Source of the DNA: Streptomyces brevispora
GTDB taxonomy: Bacteria; Actinomycetota; Actinomycetes; Streptomycetales; Streptomycetaceae
Direction: 5' to 3'
NCBI RefSeq assembly: GCF_007829885.1
Contig: NZ_VIWW01000003.1
Location: forward strand, 62,001-126,000
Length of the DNA: 64,000 bases
Under the pieces are notes generated by a model. It had not been told where the DNA came from, did no database searches, and worked only from the letters and a program-made list of their open reading frames with translations. The position numbers were made by a program, and so were the translations under genes. Each line of letters starts with the position of its first letter. Position 1 is the first letter of the stretch. Shown here one piece after another: positions 33,692-42,090 of this stretch.

Positions 33692-35850
33692 CCACGAAGA
33701 CCGACAACGCGACATTCACCGGGGTCGTCGGCTCCGGCCGCACCCGGGTGGAGGGCCTCGACAAGGTCACCGGAGCGGCCCGCTACGCCGGTGAGATCCC
33801 CTTCGCGGAACTCGCCCACGGCTGGCTGGTGCTCTCGACGGTGGCCCGCGGCCGTGTCCGCCCGGTGGACGACGCGGCCGTTCTGGCCATGCCCGGAGTC
33901 CTCGCCGTTCTGCACCACGGGAACGCGCCGCGTGTCGACACCGACTACATCGGCATGCTGGGACGGCCCAACCCGGTCGTCGGGCTCTTCCAGAACGACC
34001 GGGTGCCCTTCGTGGGCTGGCCGGTGGCGCTGGTCGTGGCCGAGACGTCCGAGCAGGCCCGGGAGGCGGCCGAGGCACTGGTCGTCCACTACGACGAGGA
34101 ACCGCACGACGTGGCGTTCTTCGCCGGGCACCCCGGTGCGTACACACCGCAGGACACCCCGCTGGTCGAGGCCGAGACAGCGAAGGGGGACGTCGAGGCC
34201 GAACTCGAAACCGCCGCCTTCGTCGTGGACGAGGAGTACACCACCCCGGAGGAGCACCACAATTCGATGGAGCCCCATGCGGCGACGGCCCGCTGGGACG
34301 AAGGCCGCCTCGACATCGTCGACTCCAACCAGGGAAGCAGCTGGGTGGCTGCCGAACTCGCACAGCTCTTCTCCCTCGACCCGTCCTCCGTTCGGGTGCG
34401 GTCCGAGCATGTAGGCGGGGCCTTCGGATCCAAGGGCCTGAACCCCCATCAGGTGGCGGCCGTGATGGCCGCGACCGTTCTCCAGCGACCTGTACGCGTC
34501 GTACTGACACGACGCCAGATGTTCCCGCTCGTCGGATTCCGCAGCCCCACGGCGCAACGGATCAGGCTCGCCGCCGACGCCGACGGCCGGCTCCGCGCGT
34601 TCGAACACCGGTCACAGAGCCTGACGTCGACCGTGGTCGAGTTCGTCGAGGCGAGCGCCGTGCTGGGGCGCGTCATGTACGACGCCGACGCGCATCACAC
34701 CCTTCACGAACTGGTGCGGCTCGACGTGCCGACCCCGACCTGGATGCGTGCACCGGGGGAAGCGCCGGGATCCTTCGCCGTCGAATCGGCGCTCGACGAA
34801 CTGGCCGAGAAGTGCGGCGTGGACCCGATCGCGCTGCGCGTCCGCAACGAACCCGCGGTGGGCCCCGTGTCGGGGCTGCCGTTCAGCAGCCGCAATGTGC
34901 TCGCCTGCTTCGAGGAGGGCGCCCGCAGGTTCGGCTGGGCGGACCGGGACCCGCGCCCCGGCGTGCGCAGGGAGGGGCGCTGGCTGCTCGGGACCGGAAC
35001 GGCCGCGGCCACCTACCCCTCAGGCGTCGGCCCGTCCACCGCCGCCGTGACCGCGGAGCCGGACGGAACCTTCACCGTGCGGATCAACGCGGCGGACATC
35101 GGGACCGGTGCCAGGACCGCGATGGCGCTGGTCGCCGCGGACGTGCTGGAGGTGGAACCGGACCGCATCCGGATGCGTGTCGGGGACAGCGATCTGGGCC
35201 CGGCGATGATCGCCGGCGGCTCGATGGGCACGCGCTCCTGGGCCTGGGCGGTAAAGCTGGCCGCGGGTGAACTGCGGGAGCGGCTGGCCCTGGGCGGAGG
35301 CATCCCGCCGGAGGGAATCACGGCCAGGTCGAACACCGCCGACGCCATCGGCGCCCTCCCGGAGATGGAACGCCACTCCTTCGGGGCGCAGTTCGCGGAG
35401 GCCGCGGTGGATGTGACCACCGGTGAGGTGCGGGTACGCAGACTGCTCGGCATCTACGCCGCAGGCACCATCGTCAACCCGCTGACCGCCCGCAGCCAGT
35501 TCATCGGCGGAATGACCTGGGGGTTGTCCATGGCCCTGCACGAGGAGGCGATCAGGGACCAGGCCTCCGGCGGCCTCGTCGGCGCCGATCTCGCCGGCTA
35601 TCACTTCGCCGCCAACGCCGACGTGCCGGTCATCGAGGCGGACTGGGTGGACGACCACATTCCCGGCGACCCCGTCGGGATCAAGGGCATCGGTGAGATC
35701 GGCGTCGTGGGCGTCGCCGCCGCGATCGCCAACGCGGTGTGGCACGCGACCGGAGTGCGTCACCGGGAGCTGCCGATCCGTCCCGACCGTGTCCTGCGTG
35801 CGGCGGAGGAGGCCCGGCGGTCGGCGGCGGGGAGATCCCCGGGCGCTTGA
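33688..35850 (+). CDS. paoC: aldehyde oxidoreductase molybdenum-cofactor subunit (PaoC/YagR type)
   Basis: A 720-residue molybdenum hydroxylase subunit. The start (RVEGLDKVTGAARYAGE) and Mo-cofactor motifs HVGGAFGSKG, GTGARTAMALVAADVL and AGGSMGTRSW are present. The C-terminal KGIGEIG carries the catalytic Glu that activates Mo-bound water. It oxidises aldehydes (aromatic aldehydes in the characterised PaoABC) to acids. It is placed near an aromatic-acid pathway (pca/pob), though 6 kb away. The maturation gene expected next (xdhC/paoD-like) is only a remnant. Confidence 0.93.
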   Translation: MTTKTDNATFTGVVGSGRTRVEGLDKVTGAARYAGEIPFAELAHGWLVLSTVARGRVRPVDDAAVLAMPGVLAVLHHGNAPRVDTDYIGMLGRPNPVVGLFQNDRVPFVGWPVALVVAETSEQAREAAEALVVHYDEEPHDVAFFAGHPGAYTPQDTPLVEAETAKGDVEAELETAAFVVDEEYTTPEEHHNSMEPHAATARWDEGRLDIVDSNQGSSWVAAELAQLFSLDPSSVRVRSEHVGGAFGSKGLNPHQVAAVMAATVLQRPVRVVLTRRQMFPLVGFRSPTAQRIRLAADADGRLRAFEHRSQSLTSTVVEFVEASAVLGRVMYDADAHHTLHELVRLDVPTPTWMRAPGEAPGSFAVESALDELAEKCGVDPIALRVRNEPAVGPVSGLPFSSRNVLACFEEGARRFGWADRDPRPGVRREGRWLLGTGTAAATYPSGVGPSTAAVTAEPDGTFTVRINAADIGTGARTAMALVAADVLEVEPDRIRMRVGDSDLGPAMIAGGSMGTRSWAWAVKLAAGELRERLALGGGIPPEGITARSNTADAIGALPEMERHSFGAQFAEAAVDVTTGEVRVRRLLGIYAAGTIVNPLTARSQFIGGMTWGLSMALHEEAIRDQASGGLVGADLAGYHFAANADVPVIEADWVDDHIPGDPVGIKGIGEIGVVGVAAAIANAVWHATGVRHRELPIRPDRVLRAAEEARRSAAGRSPGA

Positions 35851-36140
35851 CGGGGCGGACGGCCTGCGCCGCTGGTTCCAGGAGGGCCGGGACTTCGCCG
35901 TCGTGACCGACGCACGAACCGTGCTGTGCGTACTCACCCACGACGCGAAGCCGACGTCCCGCTGCTGGAGACGGCACTGCGGCCGCCGGTCGCGTACGTC
36001 GGCGGGACGGGCTCGCGCCGCACTCGCGAGAGCGCAGTCGGCAGCTGCGCGAAGTCGGCTTCACCGAAGAGGAGTTGGCCCGTCCGCGTTCCTCGATCGG
36101 CCTTGGCGCGCGTATCGCAGAGGCTGTCGGGAGACCTCCG
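35848..36140 (+). pseudogene. XdhC/PaoD-family maturation factor, internally deleted and frameshifted
   Basis: Three frames together give an XdhC relic. The N-terminal piece is GLRRWFQEGRDFAVV, joined directly to the C-terminal domain (TDARTVLCVLTHDAK). A frameshift follows to DVPLLETALRPPVAYVGGTG, then another to RQLREVGFTEEELARPRSSI and GLGARIAEAVG. About 200 central residues are lost. XdhC proteins insert and sulfurate the Mo cofactor of xanthine/aldehyde oxidoreductases and are normally the fourth gene of such operons. It overlaps the paoC end. Confidence 0.82.
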
Positions 36141-36164
36141 ATCGGACAGTCACCCGACAGCCTC
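36120..36164. terminator. hairpin after the xdhC remnant
   Basis: Perfect 12-bp arms GAGGCTGTCGGG (36120-36131) and CCCGACAGCCTC (36153-36164) where rightward (pao) and leftward (CBM remnant) transcription would meet. Confidence 0.75.
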
Positions 36165-36176
36165 TCGGGCGTGGAG

Positions 36177-36510
36177 TCAGAACTTCCGCAGGGTGACCGA
36201 GCCGCCGGGGCGCACCACTGTCGAACGTGATGGTGTTGCGGCCGGCCCTGAGCGTGACCGGGACGCTGATGGTCTCCGCCGCGCCCCAGTCCCCGCTGGA
36301 CGGGAAGAGCCTGGTCGTGGCCGGTTTCCCGTTGGCCGATACTTCTACGGACCGTTCGTCACCGGACGTGTAGGCCACATTGACGTAGTACGTTCCGGCC
36401 TGCGCGGCCTCGACGTTCTCGAAGCGCAGGGAGCCGCCCCCGTAGAGGTTGCCGACCTTCTTGCCGCCGGAGCACTCGTCGCAGTCGGAGAGGGCGCGAA
36501 TCCGGACCGC
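36177..36510 (-). pseudogene. carbohydrate-binding-module C-terminus (glycosidase tail) remnant
   Basis: The minus strand reads LSDCDECSGGKKVGNLYGGG, then SLRFENVEAAQAGTYYVNVA, SGDERSVEVSANGKPATTRL and VSVPVTLRAGRNTITFDSG-like sequence. That is a CBM35/CBM6-type beta-sandwich as found at the end of secreted alpha-galactosidases. A frameshift near 36215 leads to GGSVTLRKF and a stop at 36177. No catalytic domain is present; upstream it is joined to a ROK regulator fragment in another frame. Confidence 0.65.
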
Positions 36511-37130
36511 CCGACTCCCGCGCCGAACCACTGCTCCGCCACGGTCAGCGCCCGGACATCGTTGTCCACCGTGGCCGGCAGGCCGGTCGCCGTCTCCGCG
36601 AGCGCGGCCAGTGCGACGTCTCGCCGGCCGAGGAACGGCGAGTAGCGGACCACCCCCGCCGCCCGGTCCACATCGCCGGAGACCGCGACGGCCAGGCCGC
36701 GCACTCCGACGCCGAACCGCTGCGCCTCGGTGAGCAGTTCGCGGGTGAGCGTGGCGATCGTGGAGATCACCGCGTCCGGTGTCCGGTCCGGCAGCGGCGC
36801 ATGACGGGCCACCCTGACCCGGCAGCACAGGTCCGCCAGAACCGCGATGACCTCGTCCGCGGTCACCTTGACGCCGATGAAGAGGGCACGCCCCCCGTTG
36901 ACCCGCTCCGGATTGGCCGGCCGGCCGACCGCGGGAGCCGTGCCGCCGTCGACGTCCTCGACGACGTACCCGGTCTCCATCAACGGCCGCACGGCCCTGG
37001 TCACGGCGGCCGAGGACAACCCGGTCCTGCGGGCGACCTGCACCCGGGAGAGCGGCCCTTGGGACAGGGCCGTGGTGAGCACCAGAGAGGCAGCCGGCGT
37101 TGGCGCCGGAACGTCCCGACAGGCTGGTCG
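36511..37130 (-). pseudogene. ROK-family sugar regulator, N-terminal two-thirds
   Basis: From about 37082 the frame reads LTTALSQGPLSRVQVARRTG (winged helix), then FIGVKVTADEVIAVLADLCC, VRGLAVAVSGDVDRAAGVVR and LPATVDNDVRALTVAEQWFG. It breaks off where the ROK zinc motif should follow and continues as the CBM remnant. The natural start (MSSTSLSGRSGANAG, ATG near 37138) is in a different frame, so it is also frameshifted at its 5' end. The intact ROK gene at 38343-39530 is a close relative in layout. Confidence 0.72.
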
Positions 37131-37354
37131 ATGACATGGCCGGAAACGTAGGAGAGTTAATTTCCTCTATCAAGAAAAAAAGTCAACCCGACGGGACATC
37201 CTCTCGGCGGCCCGGAACGGCCAGGAGCGGTTGCGTGGGGAGGGGTTGACACATGATCGGACGGGACTGTTGTCCGTGTGCCGCCTGGTCGTGCGGCTTC
37301 TTGTTCTGTGGCATGGAATCTCGCGTGGCGAGCACCGCCCCGTGCGTGACTGCA

Positions 37355-37387
37355 ATTCAACTCGCCTTCATGTAAACAGAGTTGAAT
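37355..37387. promoter_or_regulatory. 9-bp inverted repeat upstream of the NLP gene
   Basis: Arms ATTCAACTC (37355-37363) and GAGTTGAAT (37379-37387) match perfectly around a 15-base A+T-rich centre, ~165 bases before the NLP start. The surrounding 37145-37390 stretch also contains A+T-rich DNA near 37150-37185, likely the old ROK promoter. It could be an operator or a transcript hairpin. Confidence 0.5.
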
Positions 37388-37551
37388 GAACGTAGGGCTG
37401 ACCCGTGCCGCCCTCGCCGCCGGGGAGTCGGCCCCGCCTTCACTGCTTCGAAATCCGTCATCCCCGGAAGGGGCGCGAGGTTCCTTGCGCATAGACATGG
37501 GCATGACATCGCACAGGTCCGGACTGTTTTCGCTTCGACCAGGAGGAAACT

Positions 37552-38319
37552 GTGAAGAACAGACGACGGATGCGCAAGGCGTCACTCGTACTGGCCGCGG
37601 CCGGGATGCTGGTCCTGGCCGTGCCCGGAAGCGCCTTCGCGGACGTGCCGGGTGCCCTGCCCGAGAACGCGGACGGACTGGAACAGACCTTCCAGCCGGC
37701 CTACGACTACGACGGTGACGGCTGCTACCCGACCCCGGCCATCGGCCCCGACGGCACCATCGCCCCCGGGCTGAAGACCACCGGCGCCGTCAACGGCGGC
37801 TGCCATGACTCCTGGGACCTGGACAACACCAACGGATACGCGCGCTCCAAGTGCAACAACGGCTGGTGCGCCATCATCTACGGCCTCTACTTCGAGAAGG
37901 ACCAGGCTGTGGCGGGGAGTGGTCTCGGCGGCCATCGCCACGACTGGGAGCACGTCGTGGTCTGGGTGCAGAACAACGAGGCGAAGTACGTCTCCACCTC
38001 GGCCCACGGCGGCTTCAGCGTCTACAGCCGCGATCGGATCCGCTGGGACGGCACCCACCCCAAGGCCGTCTATCACAAGGACGGGATCGGTACGCACTGC
38101 TTCCGGCCCGCGAACTCCGGCGACGAGCCGCCGGAGAACCACTACCACCAGTGGCAGTTCCCCGACCTCGTCGGCTGGAACGGTTACCCCGAGGGCATCC
38201 GGGACAAGCTGGTGCAGGCCGACTTCGGCAGTGCCGTCTTCGGTCTCAAGGACGGAAATTTTGCCGGCCACCTGCAAAAGGCGATGCCTGCGGGGATCCC
38301 CTTCGACCCCAACGCCTGA
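37552..38319 (+). CDS. secreted necrosis-inducing NPP1-like protein (NLP)
   Basis: A 255-residue NLP. The Sec signal ends near AFA/DVPG (residue 30). The mature protein carries the family heptapeptide GHRHDWE (in GLGGHRHDWEHVVVWVQN), the divalent-metal site of these toxins, plus NGGCHDSWDLDN and cysteines forming likely disulfides (including CNNGWC). Known NLPs from oomycetes, fungi and some bacteria bind plant sphingolipids and damage dicot membranes or trigger immunity; bacterial ones are less studied. AGGAGGAA precedes the ATG. It converges on the ROK regulator. Confidence 0.95.
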   Translation: MKNRRRMRKASLVLAAAGMLVLAVPGSAFADVPGALPENADGLEQTFQPAYDYDGDGCYPTPAIGPDGTIAPGLKTTGAVNGGCHDSWDLDNTNGYARSKCNNGWCAIIYGLYFEKDQAVAGSGLGGHRHDWEHVVVWVQNNEAKYVSTSAHGGFSVYSRDRIRWDGTHPKAVYHKDGIGTHCFRPANSGDEPPENHYHQWQFPDLVGWNGYPEGIRDKLVQADFGSAVFGLKDGNFAGHLQKAMPAGIPFDPNA

Positions 38320-38324
38320 CGGGC

Positions 38325-38368
38325 GGTCCGCGGGGGTGGCGGTCAGTGCCCCGTCGCTCCCGCGGACC
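38325..38368. terminator. convergent terminator between NLP and ROK genes
   Basis: Arms GGTCCGCGGG (38325-38334) and CCCGCGGACC (38359-38368); the second arm lies in the last codons of the ROK gene. Confidence 0.65.
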
Positions 38369-39530
38369 GGCCGGGCAGCGGGGCGAACAGACGGTGCGCC
38401 GCCATCGCGGCGCCGCCGCGCGCCCACGTCTCGAACGGCAGTGGCCGCACCACGAGTTCACATCTGGCTGCGGCGCCGAAGGCCCGGTCGGCGAAGGCCC
38501 GGCGGATCTCGTCGGCGAACAGGTCGTACGCCGCCACGCCCTCGCCGGAGATGATGATGCGCTCCGGCCCGATGAGGTTGGCCACCGAGGCGATCCCCAG
38601 ACCCAGTGCCCGCCCCGCCCGGGTGAAGACGGCGCGCGCGGTGGCATCCCCGGCCCGCGCCAGCCGCACGGCGTCGGCGAGGGACAGATTCGCGTCCCCC
38701 GTCTGCTCCTGAACCTGGTCGACGATGGCCTGCGTCGATGCGACGGCCTCGACGCAGCCGGTGTTGCCGCAGGTGCAGACCCGGTCGCCGCTGCCGACGG
38801 GCAGATGTCCCAGCTCGCCCGAGACTCCGTACGCGCCCGAGATCACCCGGCCCTCGACGGACATCCCGCATCCGACCCCCGCACCGACCGTGACCAGGGC
38901 GAACGAGGACAGCCCGACCCCGGCGCCGAACCACTGCTCGGCGACGGTGAGGGCCCTCACGTCGTTGTCGATGACCGCTGGAATGCCGGTGGCCTCCTCG
39001 ACGAGTGCGGCCAGCCGCACCCCGTGCCAGTCGAGGAAGGGGGAGTAACGGACCGTGCCGCTCAGGCCGTCCACATCGCCGGACACCGTCACACCGATGC
39101 TGTGCACCGCCGGGCCGGACTCGCCCTTCCCCTTCCCGGCCGGTCCGGAGAGTGTGCGGACCAGTCGGGCGACGGCCCTGACGACCGTGCCGACATCCCG
39201 CGAGCGGAGCGGGGTCCGGTGGGTGGTCAGGGGGGCGGCCGTGAGATCGACGAGCATGCCGATCAGCTCGTCCGGCGTGATCTTGATCCCGATGAACCGG
39301 GCCCGCTCCGGCCGTACGCCCACCAGCGTGGCCGGGCGTCCGGGCTGCCGGTCGCCGGACGGGCCGAGCTCGGTGATCCAGCCGTCGTCGAGCAGTGGCG
39401 CCGAGACCTTGGTGACGGCCCCGGAGGAGAGACCGGCGCGACGCCCGAGCTCCGCCCGGGTCAACGGGCCCTGGGTCAGCAGGGTCTGGAGGACAAGGGC
39501 TGCGGACGGTGGCTGCCGGGAGAGGTTCAC
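38343..39530 (-). CDS. ROK-family transcriptional repressor
   Basis: A 395-residue ROK regulator. Winged HTH at the N-terminus (LTQGPLTRAELGRRAGLSSG, then AVTKVSAPLLDDGW), the sugar-kinase-like domain FIGIKITPDELIGMLVDL, and the zinc motif CTCGNTGCVEAVAS. The end is typical ROK (ASVANLIGPERIIISGEG). It presumably senses galactose, xylose or related sugars. GTG 39530 is used; longer frames run through the divergent promoter. Divergent from the alpha-galactosidase gene 327 bases away, its likely target. Confidence 0.92.
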   Translation of the reverse strand: MNLSRQPPSAALVLQTLLTQGPLTRAELGRRAGLSSGAVTKVSAPLLDDGWITELGPSGDRQPGRPATLVGVRPERARFIGIKITPDELIGMLVDLTAAPLTTHRTPLRSRDVGTVVRAVARLVRTLSGPAGKGKGESGPAVHSIGVTVSGDVDGLSGTVRYSPFLDWHGVRLAALVEEATGIPAVIDNDVRALTVAEQWFGAGVGLSSFALVTVGAGVGCGMSVEGRVISGAYGVSGELGHLPVGSGDRVCTCGNTGCVEAVASTQAIVDQVQEQTGDANLSLADAVRLARAGDATARAVFTRAGRALGLGIASVANLIGPERIIISGEGVAAYDLFADEIRRAFADRAFGAAARCELVVRPLPFETWARGGAAMAAHRLFAPLPGRSAGATGH

Positions 39531-39628
39531 CCCGTGGAGATTACCTTCTGGCCGAAAGCAAGGGGGTGGGGTCGAGTCGGTGGAGTGGCCAGGGGTGGAG
39601 AGGGGCGCTTCGGGACGTGCTGAATATA

Positions 39629-39658
39629 TTGACGACGGAAGGAAACTATCGTTACAGT
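39629..39658 (+). promoter_or_regulatory. promoter-like sequence for the alpha-galactosidase gene
   Basis: TTGACG (39629-39634) and TACAGT (39653-39658) with an 18-base spacer, in the only A+T-rich stretch of the divergent region. Located 200 bases before the GH36 start. A vegetative sigma-type promoter is plausible; ROK control likely. Confidence 0.45.
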
Positions 39659-39734
39659 CGCCGCGCTTCCCGCGAAGGCGGCAGGCATCGGCCGGATCGC
39701 CCTGAGGCATCTGCCACGAGGAGTGCGTCGTGGC

Positions 39735-39782
39735 GCAGTTCGTGAACTGCCCGTCGGGGTAGGACCGGTGCGATTCCGGTCC
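39735..39782 (+). other. structured leader element upstream of the alpha-galactosidase gene
   Basis: Two adjacent perfect stems: GCAGTTC (39735-39741)/GAACTGC (39744-39750), and GGACCGG (39762-39768)/CCGGTCC (39776-39782) with the 7-base loop TGCGATT. The second hairpin resembles a tRNA T-arm or the P3 part of a cobalamin aptamer (CCGGTGxxATTCCGG also occurs in the metE riboswitch), but neither a full tRNA nor the rest of an aptamer is present. It lies in the expected 5' leader of the GH36 mRNA. Confidence 0.4.
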
Positions 39783-39857
39783 TCGGCAGGGGTCCGGTCG
39801 CACGGGGGTGCCGACGCGGAGCCCCGTCCCCACTCACTGGTTTCGAGAGGACATGCC

Positions 39858-42047
39858 ATGACTCGCATCGCCACCCGGATCGCCCATCTGCGCGCGGCCG
39901 GGGTGAGTTTCGTCGTCGAACTCCGCGCTCCGTTGCCCCGGGTCCTGCACTGGGGCGAAGACCTCGGTGAACTGACCGGGGACGGCCTCGCGGCCCTCGG
40001 GCTGACGGCGGACGCCGCCACGCTCAACAGCGCACCTGACGAACCACGGCAGTTCACCGTCTGGCCCACCGAGGCCGACGGCTGGTCGGGTACCCCGGCC
40101 CACCAGGGCCACCGGGCGGGGACTGCGACCGCGCCGCGGGTCGTGATGACCGGAGCCGAGGAACGCTCCGGCGAACTGGTCATCTCCCTCCATGACACGG
40201 ACGCCGCCCTCGACATCACTCTCACCTACCGGCTCGACCCCTCCGGCGTCCTGGGGGTAGGCACCAGCCTGTCCTGCCCGGCCGACGCCGGCGACCCCGT
40301 CCCGTACGACCTCGCCGCCACCACCGCACTGCTCCCGCTGCCGAACCGGGCCCAGGAGATCCTGGACTTCACCGGCAAGTGGTGCCGCGAACGCTCCCCA
40401 CAGCGCGGCCGGCTGGCGTTCGCCGGTCATGTCCGCGAGGTGCGCCGGGGCAAGCCCGGACTGGACGCGCCGCATCTCCTGACGGTCGGTGTGCCCGGCT
40501 TCGGATTCCGTACGGGCGAGGTCTGGGCCCTGCACGTGGGATGGAGCGGCAACCAGCGCTGGCTCGCGGAGCGGCTGCCCGAGGGCGCCGGTGTGCACGG
40601 GGGAGTCCTCGGCGGCGGCGAACTGCTGGCCCCCGGTGAGATCCGGCTGGCCCCGGGCGGCCGGTACACCGCACCCGAGTGCTTCTTCGCCTGGTCGGGG
40701 GAGGGCCTGGACGGACTGGCCGGCCGCTTCCACACGATGATCCGCGCCCGCCCCGGGCACCCGTCCACGCCGCGTCCGCTGACCCTGAACACCTGGGAGG
40801 CGGTCTATTTCGACCACCGCCCCGAACGGCTCCTGGCGCTGGCCGACGAGGCCGCCGCCGTCGGGGTGGAACGCCTGGTCCTGGACGACGGCTGGTTCCT
40901 CGGCCGCCGGGACGACACAGCGGGACTCGGCGACTGGACGGTGGACCCGCAGATGTGGCCCGAGGGACTGACCCCGCTGGCGGACCGGGTGCACGCCCAC
41001 GGGATGCAGTTCGGGCTCTGGGTGGAACCGGAGATGGTGAACCTCGACTCGCGGATGGCCCGGGAGCACCCCGAGTGGATACTCGGCCCGTCGGCGGGCG
41101 TGGGGCCGAGCGCCCGCCACCAGTACGTGGTGAACGTCGCCCATGAGCGCGCGTTCGCCCATCTGCTGGAGCGACTGGACACCCTCGTCACCGAGTACGG
41201 CATCGACTACCTCAAGTGGGACCACAACCGGGACCTGCACGAAGCGGTGCAGCGCGGTGCGCACGGCGCCGACCGTCCCGGCGTGCACGCCCAGACGCAG
41301 GCCCTTTACCGGCTGATGGACGCGCTCAGGTCCCGCCACCCCGCGCTCGAGATCGAGTCCTGCTCCAGCGGCGGTGGGCGCGTCGACCTCGGCGTTCTCG
41401 CCCGCACGGACCGGGTCTGGGCCTCGGACTGCAACGACCCGGTGGAGCGCCAGTCGATCCAGCGCTGGACGGCCCAGCTGCTGCCGCCCGAGCTCGTCGG
41501 CGCCCATGTCGGAGGTCCGCGCAGCCATACGACGGGCCGGGTCGCCGACGACTCGTTCCGGCTGATCACCGCGTTGTTCGGGCACGCGGGCATCGAGGAC
41601 GACCTGACCGCCCGCACCCCGGCGCAACGCGCGGCGCTGAGCCGGTGGGCGGCGCTGTACAAGGAGGTGCGCGGGCTGCTGCACGGCGGACAGGTCGTCA
41701 GGGCGGACCTCGACGACGCGGCGACACAACTGCACGGCGTGGTCGCGCCGGACGCCGGCGCCGCGCTGTACTGCTGGGTGCGGACGGAGGCCTCCGTGCC
41801 GGGGCAGTCGGGCCGCGTCCGCCTCCCCGGCCTCACCCCCGGCCGGTCCTACCGGGTCCGGATCCGTACGGAGGCGGGACTGCCGGGCCTGCACCAGGTC
41901 ACCGGTCCCGGCTGGTGCACGGTGGCACTCGACGGCTGGGTGCCGATGCCGGGCACCGTGCTGACCGGTGCGGGGCTGCCGATGCCGACGCTCAACCCGG
42001 GGCAGGCCCTGCTGATCGAGGTCGCGGCTCAGGTGGCCGTGAACTGA
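39858..42047 (+). CDS. alpha-galactosidase (GH36)
   Basis: A 729-residue GH36 enzyme. It has an N-terminal beta-sandwich, then the (beta/alpha)8 barrel with LNTWEAVYFDH, RLVLDDGWFLGRRDDTAGLG, FGLWVEPEMVNLDSRMAREH, the nucleophile in YLKWDHNRD, ESCSSGGGRVDLGVLARTDR and the acid/base region VWASDCNDPVERQSIQRW. It hydrolyses terminal alpha-galactosides such as melibiose and raffinose-family sugars. No signal peptide, so intracellular. Start ATG 39858 with AGAGGAC upstream; an upstream extension crosses the structured leader. Divergent from the ROK gene. Confidence 0.95.
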   Translation: MTRIATRIAHLRAAGVSFVVELRAPLPRVLHWGEDLGELTGDGLAALGLTADAATLNSAPDEPRQFTVWPTEADGWSGTPAHQGHRAGTATAPRVVMTGAEERSGELVISLHDTDAALDITLTYRLDPSGVLGVGTSLSCPADAGDPVPYDLAATTALLPLPNRAQEILDFTGKWCRERSPQRGRLAFAGHVREVRRGKPGLDAPHLLTVGVPGFGFRTGEVWALHVGWSGNQRWLAERLPEGAGVHGGVLGGGELLAPGEIRLAPGGRYTAPECFFAWSGEGLDGLAGRFHTMIRARPGHPSTPRPLTLNTWEAVYFDHRPERLLALADEAAAVGVERLVLDDGWFLGRRDDTAGLGDWTVDPQMWPEGLTPLADRVHAHGMQFGLWVEPEMVNLDSRMAREHPEWILGPSAGVGPSARHQYVVNVAHERAFAHLLERLDTLVTEYGIDYLKWDHNRDLHEAVQRGAHGADRPGVHAQTQALYRLMDALRSRHPALEIESCSSGGGRVDLGVLARTDRVWASDCNDPVERQSIQRWTAQLLPPELVGAHVGGPRSHTTGRVADDSFRLITALFGHAGIEDDLTARTPAQRAALSRWAALYKEVRGLLHGGQVVRADLDDAATQLHGVVAPDAGAALYCWVRTEASVPGQSGRVRLPGLTPGRSYRVRIRTEAGLPGLHQVTGPGWCTVALDGWVPMPGTVLTGAGLPMPTLNPGQALLIEVAAQVAVN

Positions 42048-42090
42048 CGGGCGGCGCACCGGCCGGGGGGTGGCGTCCCGGCGGATGGTG

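Noticed and set aside
37246..37275. TTGACA at 37246 as a promoter for the NLP gene
   Set aside because: The -35 box is good but no acceptable -10 is found 16-19 bases downstream; not reported as a feature.
39720..39790. Possible tRNA gene upstream of the alpha-galactosidase
   Set aside because: A T-arm-like hairpin with loop TGCGATT and a D-arm-like stretch exist, but no 7-bp acceptor stem (complement of CCTCGGC) and no anticodon arm could be placed.
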